Source of the DNA: an uncultured Erythrobacter sp. | GTDB lineage: Bacteria; Pseudomonadota; Alphaproteobacteria; Sphingomonadales; Sphingomonadaceae | Length of the DNA stretch: 64,000 bases | NCBI RefSeq assembly: GCF_947497915.1 | Contig: NZ_CANMIJ010000001.1 | Span: forward strand, 411,501 to 475,500 | Direction: 5' to 3' | In this document: positions 44,329-54,515 of the stretch, in pieces | How the letters are laid out: every line of letters begins with the position of its first letter | Position numbering within the stretch: the stretch's first letter is position 1 | Notes under the pieces: model-generated | What the model saw: only the letters and a program-made list of their open reading frames with translations | Told to the model about the DNA's origin: nothing | The model's database searches: none | Translations under genes and position numbers: made by a program

Positions 44329-45369
44329 TCACTTCGAGCCCACTGGCACTTCGCGAGTTTCCTTGCCGCGTGTGACCCGAACGGTCGGCCCTGTGTAGAC
44401 AGGCACAACACCCTTCGAAGGAGGTTTGGCATTGCCGCCAGAACCGCCGCCTTCGAGATACGAGCGATACCGGTTGTTCAGGTAGCTTTCGTCTTTCGAC
44501 TGGATGTCGCGGCGGAACCTCGAAATGCGGTATGAATCTACGTACGCGGTGCTGCCGGCGACTGGACGGGTGCGAGCGGCACGCAGGATACGCTCTTCCT
44601 CTTCAGGCGTTGCGCCTTCAGGGATTTTCACGTCGCCGCTGGCAATCGCACGCTCTAGTTCAGCCTGACTATCGGCAAGCGAACGGAGAGACAGGCTAAG
44701 AGTGCCCATAGTCTGCGCCAGCCCAACTTGCTCGGCAATGATAGGGGTCACTTCGAGGGTAACGGTACGGAATGCGCGAACAATCGTCTTGCCTTCTTCA
44801 TCGGTCACTGTCTCGGTCGACTGATCGGTGGCAAGAACGCGAACGTTCTTCAAGATCGTCTCTGAGCCTTCATATTCCAGCTCGGTGACTTCGCTTTCAT
44901 ATTGCTGTGTTAGAACAACATCGACGCGGTCACCTGGAAATACGAAGCCTGCAACGCCGGTTTTCGCAGAAACCGGAACAGTCACCGCGCGCATACCAGG
45001 GGTAAGCGCAGCGGCGAGGAAGCCTCGATCGCCTGGGCTAACAAGCGAACCCTGAGTGACAGGCTCACCTGCAGTTACAGGGAAGCGTACGACCGTGCCG
45101 ATCAACTGGTTCACGTCAGCTTCGCCATCAATAAAGTAGGCGTCCTGAACGAGTTCTTCTGGCCACTGTTGGTAACCAATCGAATCAACCGTGATGATCG
45201 TGCCAGCAGGCAGAGCCCGGTTGGCGACAAGAATTTTCGGGCCATCTGCCTCAGGGGCCGCGAGGACCTCTGGTGCGGCGCCTTCTGCGAACATGCTCCG
45301 CGCGGCAAATGCAGTACCGACCGCAATGATCAGTGCTCCAAGCAGCAGAACTAGTTTCTTCCTATCCAT
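44329..45369 (-). CDS. cpaB: Flp pilus assembly protein CpaB/RcpC
   Basis: The 346-residue protein has an N-terminal membrane helix (about 5-25) and SAF/RcpC domains (PAGTIITVDSIGYQQWPEELV, TPGMRAVTVPVSAKTGVAGFVFPGDRVDVVLTQQ). It ends in a basic, Gly-rich tail (GGSGGNAKPPSKGVVPVYTGPTVRVTRGKETREVPVG). It is a periplasmic component interacting with the secretin. It precedes cpaC by 80 bases. Confidence 0.94.
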   Translation of the reverse strand: MDRKKLVLLLGALIIAVGTAFAARSMFAEGAAPEVLAAPEADGPKILVANRALPAGTIITVDSIGYQQWPEELVQDAYFIDGEADVNQLIGTVVRFPVTAGEPVTQGSLVSPGDRGFLAAALTPGMRAVTVPVSAKTGVAGFVFPGDRVDVVLTQQYESEVTELEYEGSETILKNVRVLATDQSTETVTDEEGKTIVRAFRTVTLEVTPIIAEQVGLAQTMGTLSLSLRSLADSQAELERAIASGDVKIPEGATPEEEERILRAARTRPVAGSTAYVDSYRISRFRRDIQSKDESYLNNRYRSYLEGGGSGGNAKPPSKGVVPVYTGPTVRVTRGKETREVPVGSK

Positions 45370-45435
45370 GGCTTCTTAGCCCCCTAAAATGTGCCCTACA
45401 GGATTGATGGGCGGGTATGGTTTAAGTGCCTAAAC

Positions 45436-45455
45436 CCTGATTGGTTAAAATCAGG
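45436..45455 (-). other. Hairpin between cpaA and cpaB
   Basis: CCTGATT (45436-45442) and AATCAGG (45449-45455) form a perfect 7-bp stem with a 6-base loop, directly after the cpaA stop. It could be an mRNA-processing or attenuation site inside the operon. Confidence 0.35.
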
Positions 45456-45456
45456 T

Positions 45457-45939
45457 TCACGCGATGCTTACCGTGTCCGGCATGTAGTTTACGGCGAGCA
45501 CCCAAAGGCCGCCGAATGCGATGGCGACGCCGTATGGAATGGCGAGGCGCTCTTTTTGTTGATTGAGGAAATGCCATGCGCCCATGACGATCGTCAGCAC
45601 GCCGCCAGCCAGCGCCATGATGATGATCAGTTGGACAAACGCATTGGGTTCGATCCAAAGCGCGAGCGCAGTCAGCAATTTAACGTCGCCGCCGCCCATC
45701 ATACCAAGCGCGAACATGCCAGCCAGCACAGCAAAGGCTGCGGCAGCAACGCCGATTTGCATGGCGACATCCGGCCACAGCGCCAGCCCGCTGCTCCACC
45801 AGAACACTGGCGCGAGCACGGCAATAGCGAGGTTCAGCTTGTTGCTGATCTGGCGGCTGCGGATATCGGTGAATGCTGCAACGAGCAGCGCAATTGCCAA
45901 GGCAATCAGCAAACCGTAATGAACGTACATTGTAAGCAT
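45457..45939 (-). CDS. cpaA: Type IV prepilin peptidase CpaA/TadV
   Basis: The 160-residue membrane protein is an A24-type aspartic peptidase. The two catalytic Asp are in FTDIRSRQISN (first) and GGGDVKLL (second), the standard placement between membrane helices. It cleaves Flp prepilins. From the ATG at 45939 a GGGGG site precedes it. It is the first gene of the minus-strand Tad operon as visible here. No flp pilin gene is found upstream, where a plus-strand hydrolase begins. A hairpin lies just after its stop (45436-45455). Confidence 0.93.
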   Translation of the reverse strand: MLTMYVHYGLLIALAIALLVAAFTDIRSRQISNKLNLAIAVLAPVFWWSSGLALWPDVAMQIGVAAAAFAVLAGMFALGMMGGGDVKLLTALALWIEPNAFVQLIIIMALAGGVLTIVMGAWHFLNQQKERLAIPYGVAIAFGGLWVLAVNYMPDTVSIA

Positions 45940-46084
45940 GAAAGCCCCCAAAGGTGGCCCGCCGGATTGTCCGATGGACCTCTTAAGGGTGTTGCTACAG
46001 CGCAGTGCTTACCAAATAGTAACCAAACCTAGACGTACGAAATTATCCAAGTGCGTGAAGCATCCAAATGAGCAAGGCATCCCA

Positions 46085-47083
46085 GTGAGCACAACATCCT
46101 CAACGGCCACCCCGGTAAGCGATGCCCCGATTGCCCCAATCGATCGCCGCGCCATTCCGCCTGCGGCAACCGAGACGATTTGGCAGGCAAAAGACGGCCA
46201 TGCTGTGCGCCGGATTGATTGGCCTGGCGCCGACAAACATGCGCGCGGATCGATCCTGTTTCTGCCGGGCCGCGGTGATGCTTATGAAAAGTACCTCGAA
46301 AGCCTGGAAGAATGGCACCGGGCTGGTTGGCGGGTAACCGCGTCGGATTGGCGCGGTCAGGCTGGAAGCGGCCGGCTTGCAGGTGATGCTGTCACTGGCC
46401 ACATCTCTGACTTTAATGTGTGGGTCGATGACCTTGCGGAGCTTTGGGCAGATTGGAAAGCCAACACGCCGGCGCCACATGTTCTCGCCGCGCACTCTAT
46501 GGGCGGGCAGATCATAATGCGCGCGCTGGTCGAAAGCCGCGTCGATCCCGAAGCGGTGTTTTTAAGCGCGCCGATGCTGGGTATGGCAGGGCCGCCATTG
46601 CCGCTCGCTATTCTACACGCGACCGCGCAGATGATGACAAAAGTCGGCGATCCAAAACGGCAAGCTTGGAAATGGAGTGAGAAACCGGGCGAGCTGCCGA
46701 TTGGCCGCGCGACTTTGCTGACCCACGACGAAGACCGCTATGCCGATGAAGACTGGTGGCGCCGAGAGCGGCCGGAGCTCGTCATGGGGCCGGCGAGCTG
46801 GCACTGGGTCGAGCGGGCCTATGCCTCTTGGCGCGAACTGGAGGAGGACGGCGCGCTGGAAGGCGTAACTACGCCTGTTCTAATCGTCTCCACTAAAGCG
46901 GATAAGCTGGTTAGCCACGACGCCAATGTCAGCGCCGCGAAACGCCTGCCAAACGGCGAATTGTTTGAGCTTGGCAAAGAAGCCGCGCACGAAGTGTTGC
47001 GTGAGATCGACGCTGTGCGCGACCCGATCATGCAGAAAATCGCAAGCTTTCTCGATCAACACGCTCCCGCGCAGACCGACTGA
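46085..47083 (+). CDS. Alpha/beta hydrolase (lysophospholipase-like)
   Basis: From the GTG at 46085 the protein has 332 residues. It has an alpha/beta-hydrolase fold with SILFLPGRGDAYEKYLESLEEWHRAGWRV and the nucleophile elbow AAHSMGGQIIM (Ser138). Asp and His near the end are in STKADKLVSHDAN and KEAAHEVLRE. The overall shape matches the monoglyceride/lysophospholipase group. The start is not certain because an in-frame ATG exists much further upstream (45938), inside the cpaA leader region. Confidence 0.88.
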   Translation: MSTTSSTATPVSDAPIAPIDRRAIPPAATETIWQAKDGHAVRRIDWPGADKHARGSILFLPGRGDAYEKYLESLEEWHRAGWRVTASDWRGQAGSGRLAGDAVTGHISDFNVWVDDLAELWADWKANTPAPHVLAAHSMGGQIIMRALVESRVDPEAVFLSAPMLGMAGPPLPLAILHATAQMMTKVGDPKRQAWKWSEKPGELPIGRATLLTHDEDRYADEDWWRRERPELVMGPASWHWVERAYASWRELEEDGALEGVTTPVLIVSTKADKLVSHDANVSAAKRLPNGELFELGKEAAHEVLREIDAVRDPIMQKIASFLDQHAPAQTD

Positions 47084-47089
47084 CCTCAC

Positions 47090-48199
47090 ATGAGCGGCGT
47101 CGACTATGATTTTGCGATTGTTGGCGCAGGCATGGCGGGTGCCAGCCTTGCAGCCGAACTTTCGCCCTATGCAAGCGTGCTTTTGCTCGAAGCGGAAGAT
47201 ATGCCGGGCTACCACTCTACAGGGCGGTCGGCCGCTTTCTGGGAGGAATGTTATGGAGGCCCCGGTGTCGTCCCGCTGACACTCGCGTCGGGCCGGTATC
47301 TGCGCGAGCATGGCTTTCTGCGGGAACGCGGCGCGCTCTACGTTGGGCGCGGTGAAGATCGCGCTACAGTCGATGATTTCGTTGAAACCTTCAGCTGCAC
47401 AGGCGTGACGATTGAGCGGCTGGGGCGTGATGGGTTGTCTGCGCGCGCGCCGCATCTGCGCGAAGAATGGAGTGATGCAATCTGGGAAGCCGCCTGCGCG
47501 GATATCGATGTCGCGGGTCTGCACCAACATTATCTCAAAGTGCTGAAGGCGAACGGTGCAAATTTGCAATGCCGCGCGCGGGTTACCGAAGCTGTCCGGA
47601 AGGACGGCGTGTGGGAAATCAAGACCGAAGCGGGCGGAGCGTGCTCGGCGAAAAGCCTCGTGAATGCGGCGGGCGCTTGGGCGGATGGATTGGCGCAAAT
47701 GGCCGGAGCAAGGCCAATTGGCATTACCCCGTATCGCCGCACAGTCGTGCAATTGCGCGTATCGCCTGAGGCTCCGGCTGATCTTCCGCTGGTGCTCGAC
47801 ATCAATGGCGACTTCTATTTTAAGTCGGACAATGGCCGTCTCTGGCTCAGCCCGCATGACGAGATTCCGACTGTGCCGTGCGACGCCGCACCCGAAGAGA
47901 TCGACGTCGCGCGGGTGATTGACCGGTTTCAAGCGGTTACTGACTGGCACATCGAAGCGGTCGAACACAGCTGGGCCGGCCTAAGAAGCTTCGCGCCCGA
48001 CAGATTGCCGGCTTATGGCCGCGATGCCGAAGTTGATGGCTTTATATGGTTCGCGGGGCAAGGCGGTTTTGGCATCCAAACGGCGCCTGCTGCTGCTCGG
48101 TTAGGTGCACAGATCATTCTGGGCCACGAAGCAGACGATCTAACGCGCGGCATCGACCCAGCAGCCTATGATCCTGCGCGATTTTTTACATTTGCGTGA
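47090..48199 (+). CDS. FAD-dependent oxidoreductase (DAO family)
   Basis: The 369-residue flavoprotein begins with the ADP-binding beta-alpha-beta motif (FAIVGAGMAGASLAAEL) and an acidic strand end LLLEAE. A DAO-type domain follows with STGRSAAFWEE, AAGAWADGLAQMAG and a final GQGGFGIQTAPAAARL motif. Such enzymes oxidise glycine, D-amino acids or related amines. The substrate is unknown. It starts 7 bases after the hydrolase stop, so the two genes are probably one operon. Confidence 0.9.
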   Translation: MSGVDYDFAIVGAGMAGASLAAELSPYASVLLLEAEDMPGYHSTGRSAAFWEECYGGPGVVPLTLASGRYLREHGFLRERGALYVGRGEDRATVDDFVETFSCTGVTIERLGRDGLSARAPHLREEWSDAIWEAACADIDVAGLHQHYLKVLKANGANLQCRARVTEAVRKDGVWEIKTEAGGACSAKSLVNAAGAWADGLAQMAGARPIGITPYRRTVVQLRVSPEAPADLPLVLDINGDFYFKSDNGRLWLSPHDEIPTVPCDAAPEEIDVARVIDRFQAVTDWHIEAVEHSWAGLRSFAPDRLPAYGRDAEVDGFIWFAGQGGFGIQTAPAAARLGAQIILGHEADDLTRGIDPAAYDPARFFTFA

Positions 48200-48274
48200 G
48201 GTGCGCAGCCCTAGCCAAGCTGCGTGCGATATGTAACACGTTACCCGTTAAACGACACCACTAGAGGGAGACGA

Positions 48275-48454
48275 ATGATGGGCCACCATTTTGAAATCTA
48301 TAAAGACAAATCCGGCGAATTCCGCGTCCGCTTCAGCTATAATAGCGAAGTAATGTTCTCGACGCAGGGTTATTCCAGCAAATCATCGGCGCAGAACGCG
48401 ATTGATTCGATCAAGAAAAACGGCCCAGGCGCCGACGTGGTCGACAACAGCTAA
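48275..48454 (+). CDS. YegP/DUF1508-family small protein
   Basis: This 59-residue protein (ATG 48275 with AGAGGGAG before it) contains the FEIYKDKSGEFRVRFSYNSEVMFSTQGYSSKSSAQNAIDSIKKN repeat typical of DUF1508/YegP. These proteins have one or two such repeats; here there is one, which fits the short form. The family is linked to stress and unknown interactions. It stands alone, followed by a hairpin at 48479-48510. Confidence 0.92.
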   Translation: MMGHHFEIYKDKSGEFRVRFSYNSEVMFSTQGYSSKSSAQNAIDSIKKNGPGADVVDNS

Positions 48455-48478
48455 GCTGAAAACGAGCCTACGGTTTTG

Positions 48479-48510
48479 AACGGGCGTGCCCTTTGCGGGG
48501 TGCGCCCGTT
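48479..48510. terminator. Hairpin between DUF1508 gene and rnhA
   Basis: AACGGGCG and CGCCCGTT are perfect 8-base arms, extended by G-U and G-C pairs. It lies between convergent genes. The T run is weak on the plus strand, so it may act as a bidirectional, partly Rho-aided terminator. Confidence 0.55.
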
Positions 48511-48537
48511 TGCTATTCTGATTTGGGCCGTGAGGAT

Positions 48538-48993
48538 TTAGGCTTCGTCAGGTTCTGCAGCGGCGATTTCATCAGCCGCATCGCTGGCGAGCCTGTCGAC
48601 CCGCTCGTTTTCGACATGGCCCGAATGCCCTTTGACCCAGTGCCATTCGATCTCATGCCGCGCGGCGACTTCGATCAGTTCGTGCCACAGATCTTCGTTG
48701 CGTACGGGTTTCTTGCTGGCAGTGACCCAGCCTTTGCGTTTCCAGCCCTCGACCCATTTGGTGATGCCGTCGATCACATATTTGCTGTCGGAATAGATAT
48801 CGACGCGGCACGGCTCAATCAGAGCGCCTAGCCCTTTGATAACGGCGGTCATTTCCATCCGGTTGTTGGTGGTGTCGTCTTCTCCGCCGGAGAGCTCTTT
48901 TTCGTGCTTGCCCATGCGCAGCAATGTGCCCCAGCCGCCCGGGCCCGGATTACCCTTGCAGGCACCGTCTGTGTAAATTTCGACATTTTTCAT
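48538..48993 (-). CDS. rnhA: Ribonuclease HI
   Basis: From the ATG at 48993 the protein has 151 residues and the full RNase H fold. The catalytic residues line up with the Escherichia coli enzyme: Asp9 ([11 protein letters not shown]), Glu47 (NNRMEMTAV), Asp69 (YSDSKYV), His123 (KGHSGH) and Asp133 ([10 protein letters not shown]). It cleaves the RNA strand of RNA-DNA hybrids. In-frame ATGs at 49005 and 49044 lie upstream, but GGAG just before 48993 fits better. thrB ends 28 bases upstream, so it is probably the last gene of the ispH-thrB-rnhA operon. Confidence 0.96.
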   Translation of the reverse strand: MKNVEIYTDGACKGNPGPGGWGTLLRMGKHEKELSGGEDDTTNNRMEMTAVIKGLGALIEPCRVDIYSDSKYVIDGITKWVEGWKRKGWVTASKKPVRNEDLWHELIEVAARHEIEWHWVKGHSGHVENERVDRLASDAADEIAAAEPDEA

Positions 48994-49021
48994 GGGGCGC
49001 TCCATGCCGCTATCCGTATAT

Positions 49022-49990
49022 TCACGCAAATAGCTGGTCACCATAATCGTTGTAATAGTGCCAACGCGAGACGAACTGCATCGGGTCTTTGCGGGTCACC
49101 AGCGCATCATCTGGCGTGTCGAGCCAGTCCTCTGCGCGGCTGGCAACAAAGCGCAATGTCGCGCCCTTGGCGATTTGCGGCATCAACGCGCGCTCTTCTG
49201 GTTGCAACGGACGGACGCTTTCATATCCCGCTAAAATGGCCGCGCCAACATCGCTGCGAAACGCATTGCGTTCATCAAAGCTCCACGCCGCATGAGTGGT
49301 CGCCAGATCAAGCGCCATCGCGCCGGTGCAGGCAAAGTAGAAGTCAATAAGGCCTGTGACTTTATCGCCGAGCATCAGGACATTGTCCGGAAACAGATCG
49401 GCATGGATATTGGCCTGCGGAAGCGCCGAAAGATTGAAAGAAGCGGCGGCCCGTGCGGGCTCCAGCATGGCAGGCAAATCGGCATCGATCGAGGCAAGAC
49501 CTGTTTTGCCGCAACCTTCGAGCACTCTCCAATTGTCGGCAAAGCCCATCGTGTTGGCACGCGATAGCTCGAAATCGCCACTGGCCAGATGCAGTCGTGC
49601 GAGGACTTCGCCAATCGCGCGGGCTTGATCGGGTGTGGGCTGAGTCGGTGAAACACCGGGTAGAAATTCGATCAAGGCGGCGGCTTTGCCCTGTTCCATC
49701 CGATAGGCATCGCCGGCGCGGTCATGAATGGTCCGAGGTACGGGGCAACCTTTGGCGGAGAGGTGATCCAGCAGGCCGAGGAAATATGGCAAATCGGACA
49801 GCACGATGCGGCGTTCATACATGGTCAGGATGAAGCGCGCGCCTGCGCCATCTGCGCCCGTGGTTTCGATCAGCCAGTTCGAATTGGAAACACCCTCGGC
49901 GATACCCTTGGCCGAAACCAGATCGCCGACATCATAATGCGCGATCAGCTGCGCCAGCTCTTCCGCGCCGAGGTGGGTGTAGACTGCCAT
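49022..49990 (-). CDS. thrB: Homoserine kinase, aminoglycoside-phosphotransferase type
   Basis: The 322-residue kinase begins with [42 protein letters not shown]. Its kinase motifs are [15 protein letters not shown] (catalytic loop) and [20 protein letters not shown]. This is the alphaproteobacterial ThrB type, not the GHMP type. It phosphorylates homoserine for threonine synthesis. It follows ispH by 17 bases and precedes rnhA, an order seen in many relatives. Confidence 0.94.
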   Translation of the reverse strand: MAVYTHLGAEELAQLIAHYDVGDLVSAKGIAEGVSNSNWLIETTGADGAGARFILTMYERRIVLSDLPYFLGLLDHLSAKGCPVPRTIHDRAGDAYRMEQGKAAALIEFLPGVSPTQPTPDQARAIGEVLARLHLASGDFELSRANTMGFADNWRVLEGCGKTGLASIDADLPAMLEPARAAASFNLSALPQANIHADLFPDNVLMLGDKVTGLIDFYFACTGAMALDLATTHAAWSFDERNAFRSDVGAAILAGYESVRPLQPEERALMPQIAKGATLRFVASRAEDWLDTPDDALVTRKDPMQFVSRWHYYNDYGDQLFA

Positions 49991-50007
49991 GCTACGGCGC
50001 GCCTTCG

Positions 50008-50982
50008 TTAATCGGTCAATTCACGCGGCAGCTTGAAGACCATTTTCTCTTCGGCCGCAGTGATCGTTTGTTCTTGCACATCGCGCAGTTGGCCAATCGC
50101 ATCGACGACTTCGCGCACCAGCACTTCTGGTGCAGATGCGCCCGCTGTCAGGCCGAGGGTTTTGATCCCGTCGAGCCATGTCGGATCAATTTCATCCGCG
50201 CGCTGGATCAGCTTGGCAGGTGTGCCGAGCCGCTCCGAAACTTCGACCAGACGGAGTGAATTCGATGAATTGGGCGCGCCAATGACAAGCACCAGATCAC
50301 AATCCGGCGCGAGGTCCTTTACCGCAGCCTGACGGTTCGACGTTGCATAACAAATATCTTCGGCCTTCGGGCCTTTGATATTGGGGAAACGCCATTCGAG
50401 TGCGGCAATCACTTCGGCCGTGTCATCGACCGACAAGGTCGTCTGGGTGAGATAGGCCAGCGGGGTGTCGCTATCGAAGGGGAGCTTGTCCACATCCTCG
50501 ATGTTCTCGACCAGGGTCATTTGGCCTTCATCCACCTGGCCCATCGTGCCGATCACTTCGGGATGGCCTTCGTGGCCGACAAAGATGATGTGCCGTTTCT
50601 TCTCGATCTGGCGTTCTGCCTGACGGTGAACCTTGGACACCAGCGGGCAGGTTGCATCGAGATAAATCATATTCCGGCGCTCGGCTTCGGCTGGGACCGA
50701 TTTGGGCACGCCATGCGCGCTGAACACAACCGGCGCGTCCTCTGGTACTTCGTCCAGTTCCTCGACAAAAATCGCGCCTTTGGCTTTCAGCCCTTCAACA
50801 ACATATTTGTTGTGGACGATTTCGTGCCGAACATAGACCGGCGCACCATAGCGATCGAGCGACTTTTCGACGATCTCGATCGCGCGGTCGACACCGGCGC
50901 AAAAGCCGCGCGGGGCGGCAATCAGGAGATTAAGAGGTGCACGCTCTGCATGCGCTTCGGATTTGTTAAAGGGCGCGTTCAT
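50008..50982 (-). CDS. ispH: 4-hydroxy-3-methylbut-2-enyl diphosphate reductase
   Basis: The 324-residue iron-sulfur enzyme has the three conserved Cys contexts: [17 protein letters not shown] near residues 24-40, [13 protein letters not shown], and the later [10 protein letters not shown] region. It also has the catalytic TQTTLS segment. It makes IPP and DMAPP at the end of the non-mevalonate pathway. It is the first gene of the ispH-thrB-rnhA run on the minus strand. Confidence 0.96.
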   Translation of the reverse strand: MNAPFNKSEAHAERAPLNLLIAAPRGFCAGVDRAIEIVEKSLDRYGAPVYVRHEIVHNKYVVEGLKAKGAIFVEELDEVPEDAPVVFSAHGVPKSVPAEAERRNMIYLDATCPLVSKVHRQAERQIEKKRHIIFVGHEGHPEVIGTMGQVDEGQMTLVENIEDVDKLPFDSDTPLAYLTQTTLSVDDTAEVIAALEWRFPNIKGPKAEDICYATSNRQAAVKDLAPDCDLVLVIGAPNSSNSLRLVEVSERLGTPAKLIQRADEIDPTWLDGIKTLGLTAGASAPEVLVREVVDAIGQLRDVQEQTITAAEEKMVFKLPRELTD

Positions 50983-51087
50983 GTCCCACCCTCTAGCGCT
51001 TTGCTGCGCGCACCGCTAGGGCAAGTGCAACTGTCGTGATTAAAGATTTGCGGCGTAATGGATCGACAATTCAAGGACGTGTTTTTC

Positions 51088-51738
51088 ATGGCTTTTCGCA
51101 CCCGTGTTCTTTCTGCTGCTGCGCTTGCTGTCGGGTTGGCAGGATGCGCGCAAGAAGGTGAACTGGTTGTAGACCAGGGCGTTGGCATCACTGCGGTGCT
51201 GACTTCGTGCCCAGCGGTCGGCATTCCTGACTATACCGGCGATGTGACGGTTTTCCGCGCAGCGGATAATCCGACGCTTGGCAATCTCGATATGACCGCT
51301 TCGATGACGAACCTGCGTTCAACCTGCAACGACACCACGGATAAAGTGTACAGCGAAGCCAGCTTTGATGTGCATGTCCGCCGCACTGACGTGCGCGGCG
51401 CTCGCACCGTGACGCTGCCATACTTCGTCACTGTCCTGCGCGGCGGCACTGCCGTTGTGACAAAGCGGGTTGGCGAAGTGACGGTAAGCTTTGCTGACGG
51501 ACAAGAACGCGCAAGCGGCAGCGCCAAAGCGGGCGCATTTGTGGACCGCGCAGCCGCCACTCTGCCTGAAGACATCCGCGAGAAAATCACCCGCCGACGC
51601 CGTGCTGGTGATGTCGATGCGGCGCTTGATCCGCTATCCGACCCGACGGTAAAAGCCGCCATCGCGCGCACCCGTTTTGAAATGCTCGTGGGTTTTCAGC
51701 TTTCCGAAGATCAACTAGCCTACAACGCTACGAGGTAA
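51088..51738 (+). CDS. Putative lipoprotein
   Basis: From the ATG at 51088 the protein has 216 residues with a lipoprotein signal (lipobox LAGC, Cys20). A mature domain rich in Val/Thr strands follows, then a C-terminal helical part with a very basic segment (KITRRRRAGD). An ATG at 51058 is in frame but would put charged residues before the signal. It lies upstream of the argS block. The family was not recognised with certainty. Confidence 0.75.
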   Translation: MAFRTRVLSAAALAVGLAGCAQEGELVVDQGVGITAVLTSCPAVGIPDYTGDVTVFRAADNPTLGNLDMTASMTNLRSTCNDTTDKVYSEASFDVHVRRTDVRGARTVTLPYFVTVLRGGTAVVTKRVGEVTVSFADGQERASGSAKAGAFVDRAAATLPEDIREKITRRRRAGDVDAALDPLSDPTVKAAIARTRFEMLVGFQLSEDQLAYNATR

Positions 51739-51763
51739 TCCGGTTTCGGGTTGGCAGGTCGAA

Positions 51764-51820
51764 CGGCGCGAAGCGCCGCAAGGGCGACCGCCCGCCCGCA
51801 GCGACGCGATCTTTGATCGC
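51764..51820 (+). repeat. Cluster of three hairpins upstream of argS
   Basis: Three back-to-back small hairpins follow each other: CGGCGC-GAA-GCGCCG (51764-51778), GGGC-GACC-GCCC (51782-51793) and GCGATC-TTT-GATCGC (51806-51820). There is no T run, and the region overlaps no gene. Arrays of this kind are typical of dispersed REP-like elements, but copy number cannot be judged from this window. Confidence 0.4.
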
Positions 51821-51864
51821 ATGAGCGAGGAAATCGCGCGCCGGATGGCGTGCGGAAGATAAAA

Positions 51865-53613
51865 ATGACAACTAACAAGACCCTTTACGCTGCCTATGCG
51901 GCGATCGTTGAAACCGCTCTTTCGCAGCTTGCGAGTGATGGCGTTCTGCCGGCTGATGCCAGCTTTGCGAATGTCACGGTGGAGCCGCCTCGCGATCCGT
52001 CGCATGGCGATCTGGCGACCAACGCTGCGATGGTGCTGGCCAAGCAAGCGAAAACCAATCCGCGCGCGCTGGCCGAGCAGATCGCTGCCAAGCTTGAAGC
52101 GGTGGACAGCATCACCGGCGCGGAGATTGCAGGGCCGGGCTTTATCAACCTGCGCCTCGATCCGGCGGCTTGGCTGGGCGAGTTGACTGCAATTGCCGAT
52201 ATGGGCGGCGATTATGGGCGCTCCGTCATGGGCGAGGGCCGCAGGGTCAATGTCGAATATGTTTCCGCCAATCCAACCGGCCCGATGCATATGGGCCATT
52301 GCCGCGGCGCAGTGGTGGGCGATGCGCTGGCGAGTCTGCTTGAGTTTGCGGGGCACAATGTCACCCGCGAATACTATATCAATGATGCCGGCGGTCAGGT
52401 CGATGTGCTCGCCCGCTCCGCGCATCTGCGGTACCGCGAGGCGTTGGGCGAAGAGATCGGTGCAATCCCTGAAGGGCTTTATCCCGGCGACTATCTGAAA
52501 CCTGTCGGCGAAGCGCTGGCACAGGAATTTGGCGATAAGCACGCCGCGGAGGATGAGGCTGAATGGCTGCCAATATTCCGCGCAGAGGCCGTCACGCGGA
52601 TGATGGGTCTGATCAAATCAGACCTCGCTCTGCTTGGCATCCATCACGATGTGTTCTCGTCTGAGGCCGCGCTGCATGCAGCGGGCAAGCCGGATGAGGC
52701 CGAAGCGTGGTTGCGCGCGAATGATTTTGTTTATGACGGCGTGCTCGAAGCGCCAAAGGGCAAGGCTCCGCCAGAGGATTGGGAGCCGGTAGAACTGCCA
52801 TTGTTCCGCTCGACCAAGTTCGGTGATGACCAAGACCGCCCGATCAAGAAATCGAACGGCGCGTGGACCTATTTCGGGGCCGATCTCGCCTATCACATGC
52901 AAAAGGCCTCCGGTGCCGATGAATTGATCGACATCTGGGGCGCGGATCACGCGGGCACAGTAAAGCGGATCAAAGCCGCCGTCGCAGCTCTGTCGGAAGG
53001 GCAGGGCAAGCCTGTCCCGTTTGACGTAAAACTGGTCCAAATGGTGCAATTGATGCGCGGCGGAGAGCCGGTGAAGATGTCGAAACGTTCCGGCAACTTC
53101 ATCACTATTGCCGACATGATCGAGGAAGTGGGCAAGGACGTGGTGCGTTTCACCATGCTGACCCGCAAACCCGAAGCGCAGATGGAGTTCGACTTCGCCA
53201 AAGTGGTCGAAGCGTCCAAAGACAATCCGGTGTTCTACGTCCAATACGCTCATGCGCGTATCCGTTCGACCATGCGCAAGGCCGCCGATGCGGGATTTGC
53301 GCCGTCCGGTGATGCACTGGCGCAATTGGGCGAGGAAGAGATCGCACTGATCCGCAATGCCGCACAATTCCCGCGCATTATCGAAGCCGCTGCGAAAGCG
53401 CGCGAAGCGCACCGAGTGGCATTCTATCTCTATGATCTTGCAGCGGATCTTCATGCATTTTGGAATTTGGGTAACGATAACCCGCAAAAGCGGTTCATCG
53501 TGGAACAGGATAAGGGTTTGACCGAGGCTCGGCTTTTCCTAGGCCAGGCAATCGGGCAAGTGATCCGCAACGGTCTCGCCGTGCTAGGTGTTGAGGCCGT
53601 CGAATCTATGTGA
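51865..53613 (+). CDS. argS: Arginyl-tRNA synthetase
   Basis: From the ATG at 51865 the product has 582 residues. It has the N-terminal Add1 domain (1-110), the HIGH-type motif as [11 protein letters not shown] (His142-145) and the KMSKS-type loop as [10 protein letters not shown]. The DALR anticodon-binding domain (about 460-582) ends EAVESM. An in-frame ATG 15 bases upstream (51850) is less favoured. It starts a long plus-strand housekeeping cluster. Confidence 0.97.
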   Translation: MTTNKTLYAAYAAIVETALSQLASDGVLPADASFANVTVEPPRDPSHGDLATNAAMVLAKQAKTNPRALAEQIAAKLEAVDSITGAEIAGPGFINLRLDPAAWLGELTAIADMGGDYGRSVMGEGRRVNVEYVSANPTGPMHMGHCRGAVVGDALASLLEFAGHNVTREYYINDAGGQVDVLARSAHLRYREALGEEIGAIPEGLYPGDYLKPVGEALAQEFGDKHAAEDEAEWLPIFRAEAVTRMMGLIKSDLALLGIHHDVFSSEAALHAAGKPDEAEAWLRANDFVYDGVLEAPKGKAPPEDWEPVELPLFRSTKFGDDQDRPIKKSNGAWTYFGADLAYHMQKASGADELIDIWGADHAGTVKRIKAAVAALSEGQGKPVPFDVKLVQMVQLMRGGEPVKMSKRSGNFITIADMIEEVGKDVVRFTMLTRKPEAQMEFDFAKVVEASKDNPVFYVQYAHARIRSTMRKAADAGFAPSGDALAQLGEEEIALIRNAAQFPRIIEAAAKAREAHRVAFYLYDLAADLHAFWNLGNDNPQKRFIVEQDKGLTEARLFLGQAIGQVIRNGLAVLGVEAVESM

Positions 53614-53660
53614 CCGGCCTGATACGTCAGGTGACAGCCGGGAATAAGGGGTGCTGAAGC

Positions 53661-54383
53661 GTGGTTATCGAAGCTGAATTCGAGGAAATCGAAGACACTG
53701 GCAATGCCGGTGATGAGCTGGACTTGTCAGAAACCGATAGCCTTCCGTGGCTAGAGGCAGATGAGGAAGAGGAAGAAGGCGGCGTCGACATGGCGCAGAT
53801 CGCCAGCTTTGGCTTGCTCCTGCTGGTATTGCTGATCGGTATTGTCGGCGCGATTTACCTGCTTACCAACCGTACCAGCGATGATGCGCCTATTGCCGAT
53901 GGCAGCACAATCGAAGCGCCTGAGGGCCCAATCAAAGAACGTCCCGAAGACCCACAGGGTAAAGAATTTGCCGGAACGGGTAATGTCGCCCCAGCCGTGG
54001 GTGAAGGCCAGACACGCGACAGCCAGATCGGCGATGGAAACTCTGCCGAAGTTGCGCAAACTGCGGATGCTTCAGGCGCAGATGGCAGTGCGGCTAGTGA
54101 TGATTCGGGTGAAGGCGCTGCGGCAACTCCACCGCCAGCTTCGACGTCGGGTGTCGGCGTTCAACTTGCAGCATACAGTTCGCGCGCCCGCGCCGAGCAA
54201 GGTTGGTCGCAATTGGTCCGCCAAACCGATACGCTGTCAGGCGTGCGGTACCGCGTAGCTGAAGGTGTCGTGGACGGCGCCACCGTTTACCGGCTTCAGG
54301 CGGTGGCGAGCGACAAGGCTGCGGCTGATGCGCTGTGCCGCGCGATTAAGGCCGATGGGCTGGATTGCGCCGTTAAGCAGTAA
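53661..54383 (+). CDS. SPOR-domain membrane protein
   Basis: The 240-residue product begins with GTG. An acidic cytoplasmic segment (about 1-45, with EEEEE) is followed by one membrane helix (about 48-70), an acidic, Pro/Glu/Ser-rich linker and a C-terminal SPOR domain (about 162-240). SPOR domains bind glycan strands stripped of peptides at the division septum. It lies between argS and nagZ, a neighbourhood common in alphaproteobacteria. Confidence 0.9.
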   Translation: MVIEAEFEEIEDTGNAGDELDLSETDSLPWLEADEEEEEGGVDMAQIASFGLLLLVLLIGIVGAIYLLTNRTSDDAPIADGSTIEAPEGPIKERPEDPQGKEFAGTGNVAPAVGEGQTRDSQIGDGNSAEVAQTADASGADGSAASDDSGEGAAATPPPASTSGVGVQLAAYSSRARAEQGWSQLVRQTDTLSGVRYRVAEGVVDGATVYRLQAVASDKAAADALCRAIKADGLDCAVKQ

Positions 54384-54515
54384 TTGCCTGCGAGAGCCGC
54401 ATTTTGCCGGCCAAATTTGCTGCAAACCACAACCTATCGCGTATGCATGGCTTTTTCCCCCACAATAGGTGGTGAACGCGCTTGCCTGCCTGTGTTCCTG
54501 CTGTAACCTTTTCAC

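Noticed and set aside
46880..47968. Minus-strand open frame opposite the alpha/beta hydrolase and FAD oxidoreductase
   Set aside because: It covers two plus-strand genes with clear motifs; its own translation is Arg/His-rich without motifs.
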